Positions 6,630 through 14,658 of a stretch of 22,873 nucleotides of DNA are shown here, piece by piece (positions within the stretch are counted from its first letter, which is position 1; every line of letters starts with the position of its first letter). The DNA is from Clostridiaceae bacterium (GTDB lineage Bacteria > Bacillota > Clostridia > Oscillospirales > Acutalibacteraceae): positions 1-22,873 of the forward strand of contig JAEDIL010000016.1 of the NCBI GenBank assembly GCA_016292455.1, read 5' to 3'. Position numbers and translations under genes: made by a program. The notes under the pieces are model-generated. The model was not told where the DNA came from. It saw nothing but the letters and a program-made list of their open reading frames with translations, and made no database searches.

Positions 6630-7781
6630 TTGTCAGAGCGGTCACACCCGGCTCAGACAAGCCAAAAAAAGAGAGAGGCGATTATTACGAAAAAAACATT
6701 GTCATTACTTCTTGCATTGCTCCTTGGAATATCGGTCTTTTCATTTGCCGTTTCAGCCGGGAGCACAGCTGTGAACGGCGCAAACTGGATGAGCACAATT
6801 GACGGTTCCGTTCCGATTACCGAAATCAACATTCCCGGCACTCATGACAGCATGACCAGGTATATTCCCGCGAGCGTTATCAGCCGCACACAGACCTTGT
6901 CAGTTTCCGAACAGCTTTACAGCGGCATCAGGTATCTCGACATCCGCGCCAATATTATCGGCGGCGAGCTTGTCGGAGTCCATTCATTTCTCAGCTGCAA
7001 GGAAAGCTACGGTCTGTTTTCAAACGCTCTTTCTGTGAAATCAGTTGTTGAAGAGTGCAAAAAATTCCTCAGCGAAAACAAAGGAGAAACCGTCCTTTTC
7101 CTTTTCAAGCATGAAAATACCGAAAACGAAAAAGAGGTTTTTTCAAGGTTCTATGACGAGTGCGTTGCACCCGACACGGATGCATGGTTCCTTGAAAACC
7201 GCGTTCCCGATCTCGGCGAAGTAAGAGGAAAAATTGTTCTGCTCAGATATTCAGAGGCGGACAGAACACGCTTCAACGACAAAAACAGCGGTCTCAACTT
7301 TGAAAACTATCCCTACTTAGACGAGGATGACTCCAACTTTTTCCCCTACCGTTCAATATACAGCTATGATGAATCAACAGCCATAGCTTATATGCATGTT
7401 CAGGATTCTTTCAAGCTTGAAGAAAGCAAAAAAATTAAAGCAATCAAAGGCTTTTTTGACTCTCCGCATTTTTTCCACGATTTTGAAATCTGCTGCACCA
7501 ACACAATAGAATCAAAGTCGGCTTATGTCAGCGCGCAACAGATCAATGACTTCCTTATGTCCTATGATTTTGTTGCGGGAAAGGTGTACGGAATTATTTC
7601 CGTTGACTTTGCAACGAAAGAGCTTTGCGAAAAAATCTATATGATAAATGAGCCGCTCATGACCAACGCTCCCACCGAAACCCGGGTTCCGTCTTTTACT
7701 GAAAGCTACGGATTTTTGGGAAAGCTGTTTGAAACAATCAGAGACTTTATTTTAAAGCTTCTTGTTATTTTTTTAAACTGA
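6630..7781 (+). CDS. Secreted PI-PLC X-domain-like phosphodiesterase
   Basis: Resembles bacterial phosphatidylinositol-specific phospholipase C, which cleaves phosphoinositides or GPI anchors outside the cell. Counting from 6630, a signal peptide covers about residues 20-43 (cleavage after FAVSA). The X domain has INIPGTHDSM with His72, the YLDIR segment with Asp104 and Arg106, and VGVHSF with His118, matching the paired catalytic histidines of the family. The end, GFLGKLFETIRDFILKLLVI, is an amphipathic tail. Coordinates use the first legal start, a TTG without a good ribosome binding site. The AGAGAGG at 6672-6678 instead points to ATT 6684 or ACG 6687, where the protein would begin exactly at the signal peptide (KKTLSLLL). 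Substrate is unproven. A 16-bp-stem terminator follows. Confidence 0.86.
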   Translation: MSERSHPAQTSQKKREAIITKKTLSLLLALLLGISVFSFAVSAGSTAVNGANWMSTIDGSVPITEINIPGTHDSMTRYIPASVISRTQTLSVSEQLYSGIRYLDIRANIIGGELVGVHSFLSCKESYGLFSNALSVKSVVEECKKFLSENKGETVLFLFKHENTENEKEVFSRFYDECVAPDTDAWFLENRVPDLGEVRGKIVLLRYSEADRTRFNDKNSGLNFENYPYLDEDDSNFFPYRSIYSYDESTAIAYMHVQDSFKLEESKKIKAIKGFFDSPHFFHDFEICCTNTIESKSAYVSAQQINDFLMSYDFVAGKVYGIISVDFATKELCEKIYMINEPLMTNAPTETRVPSFTESYGFLGKLFETIRDFILKLLVIFLN

Positions 7782-7859
7782 AAGCTAACGCCTGAAAACA
7801 AAACCGCATACAGCGGGACTGTCCTGTTTTTCGCAGACGAAAAGCAGATTAAAGATGAA

Positions 7860-7925
7860 AAAGACTATATTTCACATCGTGCACGAAGCAAGAATTTACT
7901 GTGAAATATAGTCTTTGTTGTTTTG
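7860..7925 (+). terminator. Long-stem terminator after the PI-PLC-like gene
   Basis: A perfect 16-bp inverted repeat, AAAGACTATATTTCAC (7860-7875) and GTGAAATATAGTCTTT (7901-7916), is followed by a T-rich stretch. The 25-base loop contains the palindrome TCGTGCACGA (7877-7886). It probably terminates transcription. The stem length and looped palindrome are also compatible with a small repeat element. Confidence 0.75.
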
Positions 7926-8116
7926 AGATGTTATGATTTTTTGCTTTTCTGAATCCGGACGAGCGATTGGTTTTTATATTTTTGTGCCTTTCAAAAAAAT
8001 TCCGGTTTAATGTGGAATTTTTGTTCCATATATGTTATTATTATATGCAATGCTTTTCTTTAAGGCTTTACTAATGTTTTTACTATATAGTCTGATGAAT
8101 AAAGGAGGAGTCTCAA
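7926..8116 (+). promoter_or_regulatory. Non-coding AT-rich leader before the lipoprotein operon
   Basis: With the terminator before it, this fills the gene-free stretch 7782-8116. It should contain the promoter of the long operon. The best candidate is TTGTTC, a 17-base spacer and TATGCA around 8019-8049, which is weak. It overlaps the dyad TGGAA-N6-TTCCA near 8011-8026, a possible operator. An AAGGAGGAG ribosome binding site closes the region. No open frame with a start signal was found. Confidence 0.4.
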
Positions 8117-8722
8117 ATGAAAATCAAAAGAACAATGAATTGCCTTCTTTGCTTTGCTATGTGCCTTTTGTTCGTGTTCTCGTTTGCCGCCTGCAAAGGA
8201 ACCCGGAACAGCGCAGAAGAGGCAGCCGGCTCTGCCGCGCCCACAGTTTCCGACAAAAGCCTGAGCCTTTCGGTGCCGCTTTCTGCCATTGACGAGGAAT
8301 TCCGCAACAACCTTGACGGCTTTTGCAAAAAGTACGGCTACGAGAGCGCGACGCTCGGCGAGGACGGAAAGTCCGTCAACGTTGTTGTCAACGAATTCAA
8401 CTATAAGCTGAAAATGACAAACAGAGGAATGGAAGCCATCAAAGGCATCTACGCCGTTGCAGAGGACAGTAAAACCTACCCCTACGTTGCAGGCATTGAA
8501 AGCTACGACGACAAGGATTTCAGAGAGGTTGTTCTGCTCGTCAGCAAAAAGAAATATGACTCAGACCCCTCAAAAGAGCTTGCCGCTTTTTCAATAGGTC
8601 AGAGCTGCCTGCTTTATCAGGCGTATTCCACTCTAACCGATTATGAATGCAAAGTCATTATCAAGGACAAAAGCACCAAAGAAGTGATTGAAACAAAAAC
8701 CTACAATGAACTTGTATTTTGA
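8117..8722 (+). CDS. Hypothetical lipoprotein
   Basis: A 201-aa protein whose function I do not recognise. Residues 1-26 form a lipoprotein signal: basic MKIKRT, a hydrophobic core, and the lipobox FAAC with Cys26 as the lipidation site. It should therefore be anchored to the outer face of the membrane. A short acidic/alanine linker follows (27-45), then a compact domain with mixed beta segments (VNVVVNEFNYKLKM, FREVVLLVSKKKY, ECKVIIKD). The ATG follows AAGGAGGAG at good spacing. It is the first gene of the operon and ends 19 bp before uxuA with no terminator between. A role as a partner of the downstream ABC/FtsX system is possible but rests on position only. It is not a typical sugar-binding protein: it is too short and lacks that fold. 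Confidence 0.85.
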   Translation: MKIKRTMNCLLCFAMCLLFVFSFAACKGTRNSAEEAAGSAAPTVSDKSLSLSVPLSAIDEEFRNNLDGFCKKYGYESATLGEDGKSVNVVVNEFNYKLKMTNRGMEAIKGIYAVAEDSKTYPYVAGIESYDDKDFREVVLLVSKKKYDSDPSKELAAFSIGQSCLLYQAYSTLTDYECKVIIKDKSTKEVIETKTYNELVF

Positions 8723-8741
8723 CAGAAAGAAGGTTTTATAA

Positions 8742-9803
8742 ATGCAAATGACTTTCCGTTGGTTCGGTGACGAAAAGGACACCGTAACGCTTGAACAAAT
8801 CAGACAGATACCCGGCGTGACGGGTGTTGTTCCCGCTTTGCACACCCTCCCCTGCGGAGAAAAATGGCCTCTTGAAATGATTATGAGCATGAAAGAGGAA
8901 ATTGAAAATGCCGGTCTTACAATGGAATGTATTGAATCCGTCAATGTTCATGAAGACATAAAGCTCGGCTTGCCGTCAAGGGAAAAATACATTGAGAATT
9001 ACATCGAAAGCATCCGTAACCTCGCAAAGGCAGGAGTGAAGGTCATCTGCTATAACTTCATGCCCGTTTTTGACTGGACAAGAACCGACCTCGCAATGAA
9101 CATGGGCAACGGAGCAACCTGCCTTTGCTACAACGGCGAACAGATAGAGGGCAAAAGCCCCGAAGATATGTTCCGCGAAATTGACGAAAACTCCAACGGA
9201 TACGCTATGCCCGGCTGGGAAACGGAACGCATGGGCGAAATCAGGGAGCTTTTTGAAAAATACAGGGGCGTAACGGCCGAGCAGCTTTGGGAAAACCTTG
9301 AATATTTCCTCAAAGCCATTATTCCCATCTGCGAGGAATGTGACGTAAAAATGGCAATCCATCCGGATGATCCGCCATGGGACATTTTCGGTCTGCCGAG
9401 AATTATCCGCGACCTTGACTCAATCAAGCGCTTCCTAAAACTTGTTGATTCGCCGTATAACGGTCTCACCTTCTGCACCGGCTCACTCGGCGCGAGCGAA
9501 AAGAATGACCTTCCGGCAATGATCAGGGAGGTCGGGGACAGAATTTATTTTGCCCACATCAGAAATATAAAAAGAACCGGCAACCATTTCCACGAAACCG
9601 CCCACCTTTCGGAAGAAGGCAGTCTTGATATTTATGAAATTGTCAGAGCGCTTCAGGACGTCGGCTTTGACGGCTATATCCGCCCTGACCACGGCAGAAT
9701 GATCTGGGGCGAAAAGGCAAGACCCGGCTACGGACTTTTTGACCGCGCACTCGGCGCGGCATACATCAACGGAATCTGGGAAGCGGCGCAGAAAAGCCGC
9801 TGA
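8742..9803 (+). CDS. uxuA: Mannonate dehydratase
   Basis: UxuA dehydrates D-mannonate to 2-keto-3-deoxy-D-gluconate (KDG) in hexuronate catabolism (353 aa, cytosolic TIM barrel). Expected Mn2+/Fe2+ ligands are visible: His207 in AIHPDDPPW, Cys245 in TFCTGSLGA, His272 in FAHIRNIKR and Asp316 in RPDHGRMIWGE. The opening MTFRWFGDEKDTVTLEQIRQIPGV and PVFDWTRTDL are family hallmarks. Length fits the short UxuA form of Gram-positive bacteria. AAGAAGG precedes the ATG. The upstream isomerase and reductase (uxaC, uxuB) are absent here. KDG should be passed to the KdgK-like kinase encoded at 14659-15738 in the same operon. Confidence 0.96.
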   Translation: MQMTFRWFGDEKDTVTLEQIRQIPGVTGVVPALHTLPCGEKWPLEMIMSMKEEIENAGLTMECIESVNVHEDIKLGLPSREKYIENYIESIRNLAKAGVKVICYNFMPVFDWTRTDLAMNMGNGATCLCYNGEQIEGKSPEDMFREIDENSNGYAMPGWETERMGEIRELFEKYRGVTAEQLWENLEYFLKAIIPICEECDVKMAIHPDDPPWDIFGLPRIIRDLDSIKRFLKLVDSPYNGLTFCTGSLGASEKNDLPAMIREVGDRIYFAHIRNIKRTGNHFHETAHLSEEGSLDIYEIVRALQDVGFDGYIRPDHGRMIWGEKARPGYGLFDRALGAAYINGIWEAAQKSR

Positions 9804-9830
9804 AAAAGCACAAAAATTGGAGTGTGAACA

Positions 9831-10391
9831 ATGGCAAAGCTTTATTTCCGCTACGGAGCAATGGGTTCAAGCAAAACCGCCAATGCCCTGATGGTAAAAT
9901 ACAACTATGAGGAACGCGGACAGAAGGTCATCATTTCAAAGCCCGCAATTGACACAAGAAACGGCGAACACAGAATATATTCCCGCTGCGGACTTGAATG
10001 TGACTGTGTGCTTTTTCATGAGCTTCGTGAAGATGACATAAAAAAGGCAGACTGTCTCATTGTTGATGAAGCTCAGTTCCTTTCAAAAGAGGAATGTGAA
10101 TTCCTTGTCCACGTTGTTGACGACCTCGGTGTGCCCGTAATCTGCTATGGTCTGCGTGCAGACTTCAAAGGCGACCTTTTTCCCGGCAGCCAATGGCTGC
10201 TTGCCTGGGCAGACACAATTGAAGAGGTCAAAACTATCTGCTGGTGCGGGAAAAAAGCCACCTGCAATGCCCGCTTTGACGAAAACGGAATAATCAAACA
10301 GGGAGAACAGGTCGTTCTCGGAGCGAATGAAAAATATACAAGCCTTTGCCGCAAACATTGGCGCGAAGGAAAACTTGGAGAAGAAAAATGA
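9831..10391 (+). CDS. tdk: Thymidine kinase (type II)
   Basis: Phosphorylates thymidine to dTMP in the nucleotide salvage pathway (186 aa). The P-loop reads GAMGSSKT (9-16). VDEAQFL (78-84) contains the catalytic Glu80 and the Walker B Asp79, and YGLRADF (106-112) follows. The zinc-ribbon cysteines are CWCG (137-140) and SLCRKHW (171-177). Start ATG with GGAG 9 bases upstream. Its stop overlaps the ABC ATPase start (ATGA at 10388-10391), so the two are translationally coupled. A thymidine kinase inside a sugar-acid operon has no obvious metabolic reason; co-transcription may be incidental. Confidence 0.96.
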   Translation: MAKLYFRYGAMGSSKTANALMVKYNYEERGQKVIISKPAIDTRNGEHRIYSRCGLECDCVLFHELREDDIKKADCLIVDEAQFLSKEECEFLVHVVDDLGVPVICYGLRADFKGDLFPGSQWLLAWADTIEEVKTICWCGKKATCNARFDENGIIKQGEQVVLGANEKYTSLCRKHWREGKLGEEK

Positions 10392-11089
10392 GTTTTATTG
10401 AATTTGAATCTGTTTATAAAAGATACCAGACCGGTGAAATTGTCATCACCGCCGCCGACGGCGTAAACTTCAAGATTGAAAAGGGCGAATTCTGCCTCAT
10501 TGTCGGCGCAAGCGGCGCAGGTAAATCAACCGTTCTTAATCTTCTCGGCGGAATGGATACCTGCGATGACGGAAAAATCCGCATCGCCGGAAAGCTTATC
10601 AACAACCTCTCCCCCGAAGAGCTCATTGAATACCGCAGGCTTGACGTAGGCTTTGTTTTTCAGTTCTACAACCTCATTCCGAACCTGACCGCGCTCGAAA
10701 ATGTTGAGCTTGCAAGCCAGATTGCAAAAAAACCGCTTGCACCGGAAAAGGTTCTTGAAAGAGTCGGCCTTGCCGAAAGAATGGACAACTTTCCCTCTCA
10801 GCTCTCCGGCGGTGAGCAGCAGCGTGTTTCAATTGCAAGAGCCCTTGCAAAAAATCCGAAGATTCTGCTTTGCGACGAACCGACCGGCGCGCTTGATTAC
10901 AGAACCGGAAAGCAGATTCTCAAGCTTCTGCACCGGACGTGCCGCGAAACGGGAACAACCGTTGTTGTCATCACCCACAACCAGGCGCTTGCCGAAATGG
11001 CAGACAGAATTATAACCATGAGAAGCGGTCGGGTTATTCAGATTGCAGTCAATGACCGACCCGTTCCGGTTGATCTTCTCGAATGGTAA
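10388..11089 (+). CDS. ABC transporter ATP-binding protein (LolD/MacB type)
   Basis: ATPase subunit (233 aa) that powers the FtsX-type permease encoded next. Walker A GASGAGKST (40-48), Q-loop Gln92 (VFQFYN), signature LSGGEQQRV (139-147), Walker B ILLCDEPTGALD (159-170) with Glu164, and H-loop His197 are all intact. The DEPTGALD form is typical of the MacB/LolD/BceA branch, which drives mechanotransmission rather than substrate channelling. The frame could be extended upstream to 10346 in the tdk coding region, but the ATG at 10388 has GGAG upstream and gives the conserved N-terminus FIEFESVYKRY. The permease gene follows after 42 bp. Confidence 0.94.
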   Translation: MSFIEFESVYKRYQTGEIVITAADGVNFKIEKGEFCLIVGASGAGKSTVLNLLGGMDTCDDGKIRIAGKLINNLSPEELIEYRRLDVGFVFQFYNLIPNLTALENVELASQIAKKPLAPEKVLERVGLAERMDNFPSQLSGGEQQRVSIARALAKNPKILLCDEPTGALDYRTGKQILKLLHRTCRETGTTVVVITHNQALAEMADRIITMRSGRVIQIAVNDRPVPVDLLEW

Positions 11090-11131
11090 TTTTTTCAAAA
11101 GACCGCTTTCAAAAGCGGAGGTGAACGTTAA

Positions 11132-14100
11132 ATGACTAAGGCATTATTCAAAGACACCCTGCGGACAATTGAACGCACCCGTCCGAGGTTCTTTTCAATT
11201 GTTGCAATCGTTTCGCTCGGAATCAGCTTTTTCGCCGGGGTGAATGCAACCGCACCGGATATGTATGACACTGCTCAGCAGTATCTGAGAGACACAAACG
11301 CAATGGATATTTCCGTCGTGTCAACAGTCGGACTTTCCGAAGATGACCTTTCCGTTCTTTCAACAATCAACGGCGTTCAGAATGTCACGGGTGAAAAGTT
11401 TTACGACGGGAATCTGAAAATCAACGGTGAGAATGCCACGGATTTTGACGGTTCTCAACTCACTGTCCGCGCGCTTTCTCTTGACCTTGGCAAGGTCTAC
11501 GCCGCTGCCCAGGGGGAGAATGACCCCGCCTTCATGAACCGACCGCAGCTGATTGAGGGCACCTGGCCCACGAGCGCGAACCAATGCGTTGTTGACAATA
11601 GCATGCTTTCAACGCCGGACGATTTCAAAATCGGCAACACTGTTTCCGTTTTTTCCGACTCCGGAGACATTTCAAACTCTCTCAAAAACACCGAGTTCGT
11701 CATTACCGGAATAATCCGCACTCCGAAATATATTTCATACGACCGCGGAAGAACCAACATAGGAACGGGAAAGCTCGGAACATTCATCTATATATCCTCG
11801 GAAAACTTTGTCTCCGATTACTATAACAGCCTTTCAATCAAGCTCGCGGATTCTCAGCGCTTTGCTTCATACTCCGAAGAATATGAAGCCTTTGTTGCGC
11901 CGTATGCGTCCTACCTTTCTTCAATTGCCCAGGAAAGAATTGACCTGCGTGTAAAAAAAATCAAAAAGCAGTATTCCGGAGAAATTGAAGAGCAGGAAAA
12001 AGCCTTTGCCGAAGCGAAGGCAGACGCAGACGAAAAACTTGCCGAGGGCGAACAAAAGGTTAAAGAAATTCTTGACCTTGCCGAAAACGGTGACGCAAAG
12101 CTTGCCGAATATAAAGCCGAATACAACAGAAAAGTTACCGAAGCCGGCGAAAAAATTGACGAAAGCAAGCTCGAACACTCCGCCCAGTACAAAAAATGGG
12201 AGGAGAAAAGAGATAAATATAACGACGCAAAAAAACTTGTTGACAAATATGCCAACGCAGAAACCGACCTAAAAAATGCACAGGCGCAGTATAACGTTGC
12301 GAACACTCAGGTGAACGGACTTCTCACAACAGTCTCCTACCTTGAAAACCTTGTCGCAACGACCCGCAGCGCAATGAACCATTTCAATGACACGCAGGAC
12401 AGCGGCGTTCAGGGTATGCTTGACCGCTTCAAGCAGTCCGGTCTTGTTGGCGTTGAGGTGGACAAAATCATGAACACCATCAACAGCCTGACCGCAGTCG
12501 GAACGGCTGAGGAAATGGCTGCCTATATGGAGCCGCAGCTTCAGGAGCTTGAAGGAAAGCTTGCTGCTTCAAAAAAGGAGCTCAGCGACGCCAAAACCAC
12601 CCTTGCTTCAAAAAAAGCTGAGCTTGAAAAGGCTCAGAAGCTCGTTGAAGCTCTCGGCGAGGTTGAAGCACAGCTGAGCACCGCCGAAACAGAGCTGAAA
12701 GAAGCGGAAAAAGAGCTCACCAACGCCAACTATGACATTCAGCTCGGCGAGCTTGAAGTTCTCAATCAGCTTTCGGACGCAAAAAATCAGATAACCAATT
12801 TTGAAACCAACCTCCAGCTTGCAAAGGAAAAAGCAAAAACCATTGAGGCAGAGTTTGAAGCGCAAAAAACCGAAGCAAACGAAAAGCTTGAAGCTGCCAA
12901 AGCAAAACTTGACGAAGCAAAGAACTTTCTTCTGAGTCTTGACAACGGAAAATGGTATGTTCAGGAAAGGGACGAAGCTCTCACCGGCTATAAGGAATTT
13001 GAGCAGACGGCAGACAGAATTGCCGCAATTTCAAAGCTGTTTCCGTGGGTGTTCTTCCTAATCGCCGCTCTCGTCTGTCTCAACACAATGACGAGAATGG
13101 TTGAGGACGACCGGATTCAGCTCGGAACACTCAAAGCGCTCGGTTTCAAAGATAATGAAATCGTCGGAAAATATCTGTTCTATTCTTTTGTGGCAAGCTC
13201 AATCGGCTCGCTTGCAGGAACGTTGCTCGGCTTTGCGGTGTTCCCGTTTGCAATTTCGCAGGCGTATCAGATTCTTTTTGCCCTGCCCTCAATCGGAATC
13301 AAATACCGTTGGGGACTTGCAATTCCGTCAATCCTTATTTCGATTTCCTCCACTGTTGTTGTGTCCTATGTCGCAAGCAAGCGCTGCCTCAGAACAAGCG
13401 CTTCCTCGCTCATGCGGCCGAAAGCTCCGAAAGGCGGAAAGCGTATTTTCCTTGAAAAATATCCCGCAATCTGGAAAAGGCTCAGCTTCAATTCAAAGGT
13501 TACGCTGCGCAACGTTCTGAGAAACAAAAAGCGGTTTTTCATGGCTGTTCTCGGCGTAACGGGCTGCACCGCCCTCATGGTTGCCGGCTTCGGTCTTCAA
13601 TATTCAATCAAGACCGCGCTCAACGAGCAGTTCCTAAATGAAGACTGCATCTGCGCCTATGATATGCAGGTTGTTCTCAACGGCTCATACGACACAACGG
13701 TTGAAACGCCCTCGGCGGTCAACGCGGTTGCTTCCCGTCCTGAGATTGCAACAAGTATGCTCAATTATATGAAAGTCCTGCACTCTCTGAGCGTAAATTC
13801 AGACGCAAAGCTTGAAACCTACCTCATGGTTCCTGAAAATGCAGATATGCTTTCAAACTACATCCGCCTCTTTGATTCAGAAACCGGCAATTCCCTTTCC
13901 CTCCCTGCCGCAGGTGCAATAATAACGCAGAAGCTCGCCGAAGAACTGAACCTTTCGGTCGGCGACTACATTCAGGTTGAAGTTTCCGAAGGCTACGTTG
14001 TTCCGGTTCCCGTTGCCGGCGTTGCAAAGAACTATATTTTCCACTATATCTTCATGAGCAAGGACGCTTATTCCTCGCTCTTTGCCGGAAACCCAAGATA

Positions 14101-14647
14101 CAACTACATCATGACAACATTCAGCTCCGAGCTTACCGGAGTTCAGAAAGAAGCACTTTCAAAAACTCTGATGGAGGAATACGACATTACCGCCGTTTCA
14201 TACGTCACCGAAGCGCAGGATACATTCCGCAATGTTCTCACTTCGCTGAATTATGTTGTCCTCATTCTCGTTGTTTCGGCAGGTCTGCTCTCGTTCATTG
14301 TTCTTTACAACCTTTCCTCAATAAACATTCACGAACGAATGAAAGAAATTGCAACAATCAAGGTCCTCGGCTTCCGCAAAAAAGAGGTCACAGCCTATAT
14401 TTTCAGAGAAAATGTTCTTCTCAGCGTTTTCGGAACACTGCTCGGTCTTGTTCTCGGAATTGTTCTTCACAGGATGGTTGTTGCTGTCGGTGAGGTTGAC
14501 ATTCTCATGTTCGGCCGCCACGCCGGCTTAATGTGCTTTGTATATTCGGCTGCGCTTTCAATGGTATACTCTCTGCTTGTCAATGTCGCCCTGCGGCGCA
14601 ACATTGAACACGTCAGCATGGTCGATTCACTCAAATCCATCGAATAA
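11132..14647 (+). CDS. FtsX/MacB-type ABC permease with long extracytoplasmic coiled coil
   Basis: A 1171-aa permease. The layout is TM1 (about 20-40), a MacB-type periplasmic-core-like domain (about 45-250), a long glutamate/alanine/lysine-rich coiled coil (about 265-620), and three FtsX helices near 636-655, 685-710 and 728-750. After a cytoplasmic link comes TM5 (about 800-822), a second core-like domain (about 830-1025), and a final three-helix FtsX block with the SSINIHERMKEIATIKVLGF motif. The start follows GGAGGTG. It thus has two FtsX repeats in one chain and can work with the single ATPase encoded upstream. Relatives are annotated as lipoprotein-releasing or antimicrobial-peptide ABC systems. 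The coiled coil, on the outer face, suggests mechanical coupling to the cell wall or a partner protein. Substrate is unknown. Confidence 0.93.
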   Translation: MTKALFKDTLRTIERTRPRFFSIVAIVSLGISFFAGVNATAPDMYDTAQQYLRDTNAMDISVVSTVGLSEDDLSVLSTINGVQNVTGEKFYDGNLKINGENATDFDGSQLTVRALSLDLGKVYAAAQGENDPAFMNRPQLIEGTWPTSANQCVVDNSMLSTPDDFKIGNTVSVFSDSGDISNSLKNTEFVITGIIRTPKYISYDRGRTNIGTGKLGTFIYISSENFVSDYYNSLSIKLADSQRFASYSEEYEAFVAPYASYLSSIAQERIDLRVKKIKKQYSGEIEEQEKAFAEAKADADEKLAEGEQKVKEILDLAENGDAKLAEYKAEYNRKVTEAGEKIDESKLEHSAQYKKWEEKRDKYNDAKKLVDKYANAETDLKNAQAQYNVANTQVNGLLTTVSYLENLVATTRSAMNHFNDTQDSGVQGMLDRFKQSGLVGVEVDKIMNTINSLTAVGTAEEMAAYMEPQLQELEGKLAASKKELSDAKTTLASKKAELEKAQKLVEALGEVEAQLSTAETELKEAEKELTNANYDIQLGELEVLNQLSDAKNQITNFETNLQLAKEKAKTIEAEFEAQKTEANEKLEAAKAKLDEAKNFLLSLDNGKWYVQERDEALTGYKEFEQTADRIAAISKLFPWVFFLIAALVCLNTMTRMVEDDRIQLGTLKALGFKDNEIVGKYLFYSFVASSIGSLAGTLLGFAVFPFAISQAYQILFALPSIGIKYRWGLAIPSILISISSTVVVSYVASKRCLRTSASSLMRPKAPKGGKRIFLEKYPAIWKRLSFNSKVTLRNVLRNKKRFFMAVLGVTGCTALMVAGFGLQYSIKTALNEQFLNEDCICAYDMQVVLNGSYDTTVETPSAVNAVASRPEIATSMLNYMKVLHSLSVNSDAKLETYLMVPENADMLSNYIRLFDSETGNSLSLPAAGAIITQKLAEELNLSVGDYIQVEVSEGYVVPVPVAGVAKNYIFHYIFMSKDAYSSLFAGNPRYNYIMTTFSSELTGVQKEALSKTLMEEYDITAVSYVTEAQDTFRNVLTSLNYVVLILVVSAGLLSFIVLYNLSSINIHERMKEIATIKVLGFRKKEVTAYIFRENVLLSVFGTLLGLVLGIVLHRMVVAVGEVDILMFGRHAGLMCFVYSAALSMVYSLLVNVALRRNIEHVSMVDSLKSIE

Positions 14648-14658
14648 GAAGGGAAAGC

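Noticed and set aside
7812..7826. GGGACTGTC string shared with the ends of the MITE-like element
   Set aside because: Only about nine bases match and no partner repeat lies nearby.
11103..11118. Hairpin CCGCTT-TCAA-AAGCGG next to the permease ribosome binding site
   Set aside because: Only 6 bp and it overlaps just the first two bases of GGAGGTG. No evidence of a regulatory switch.
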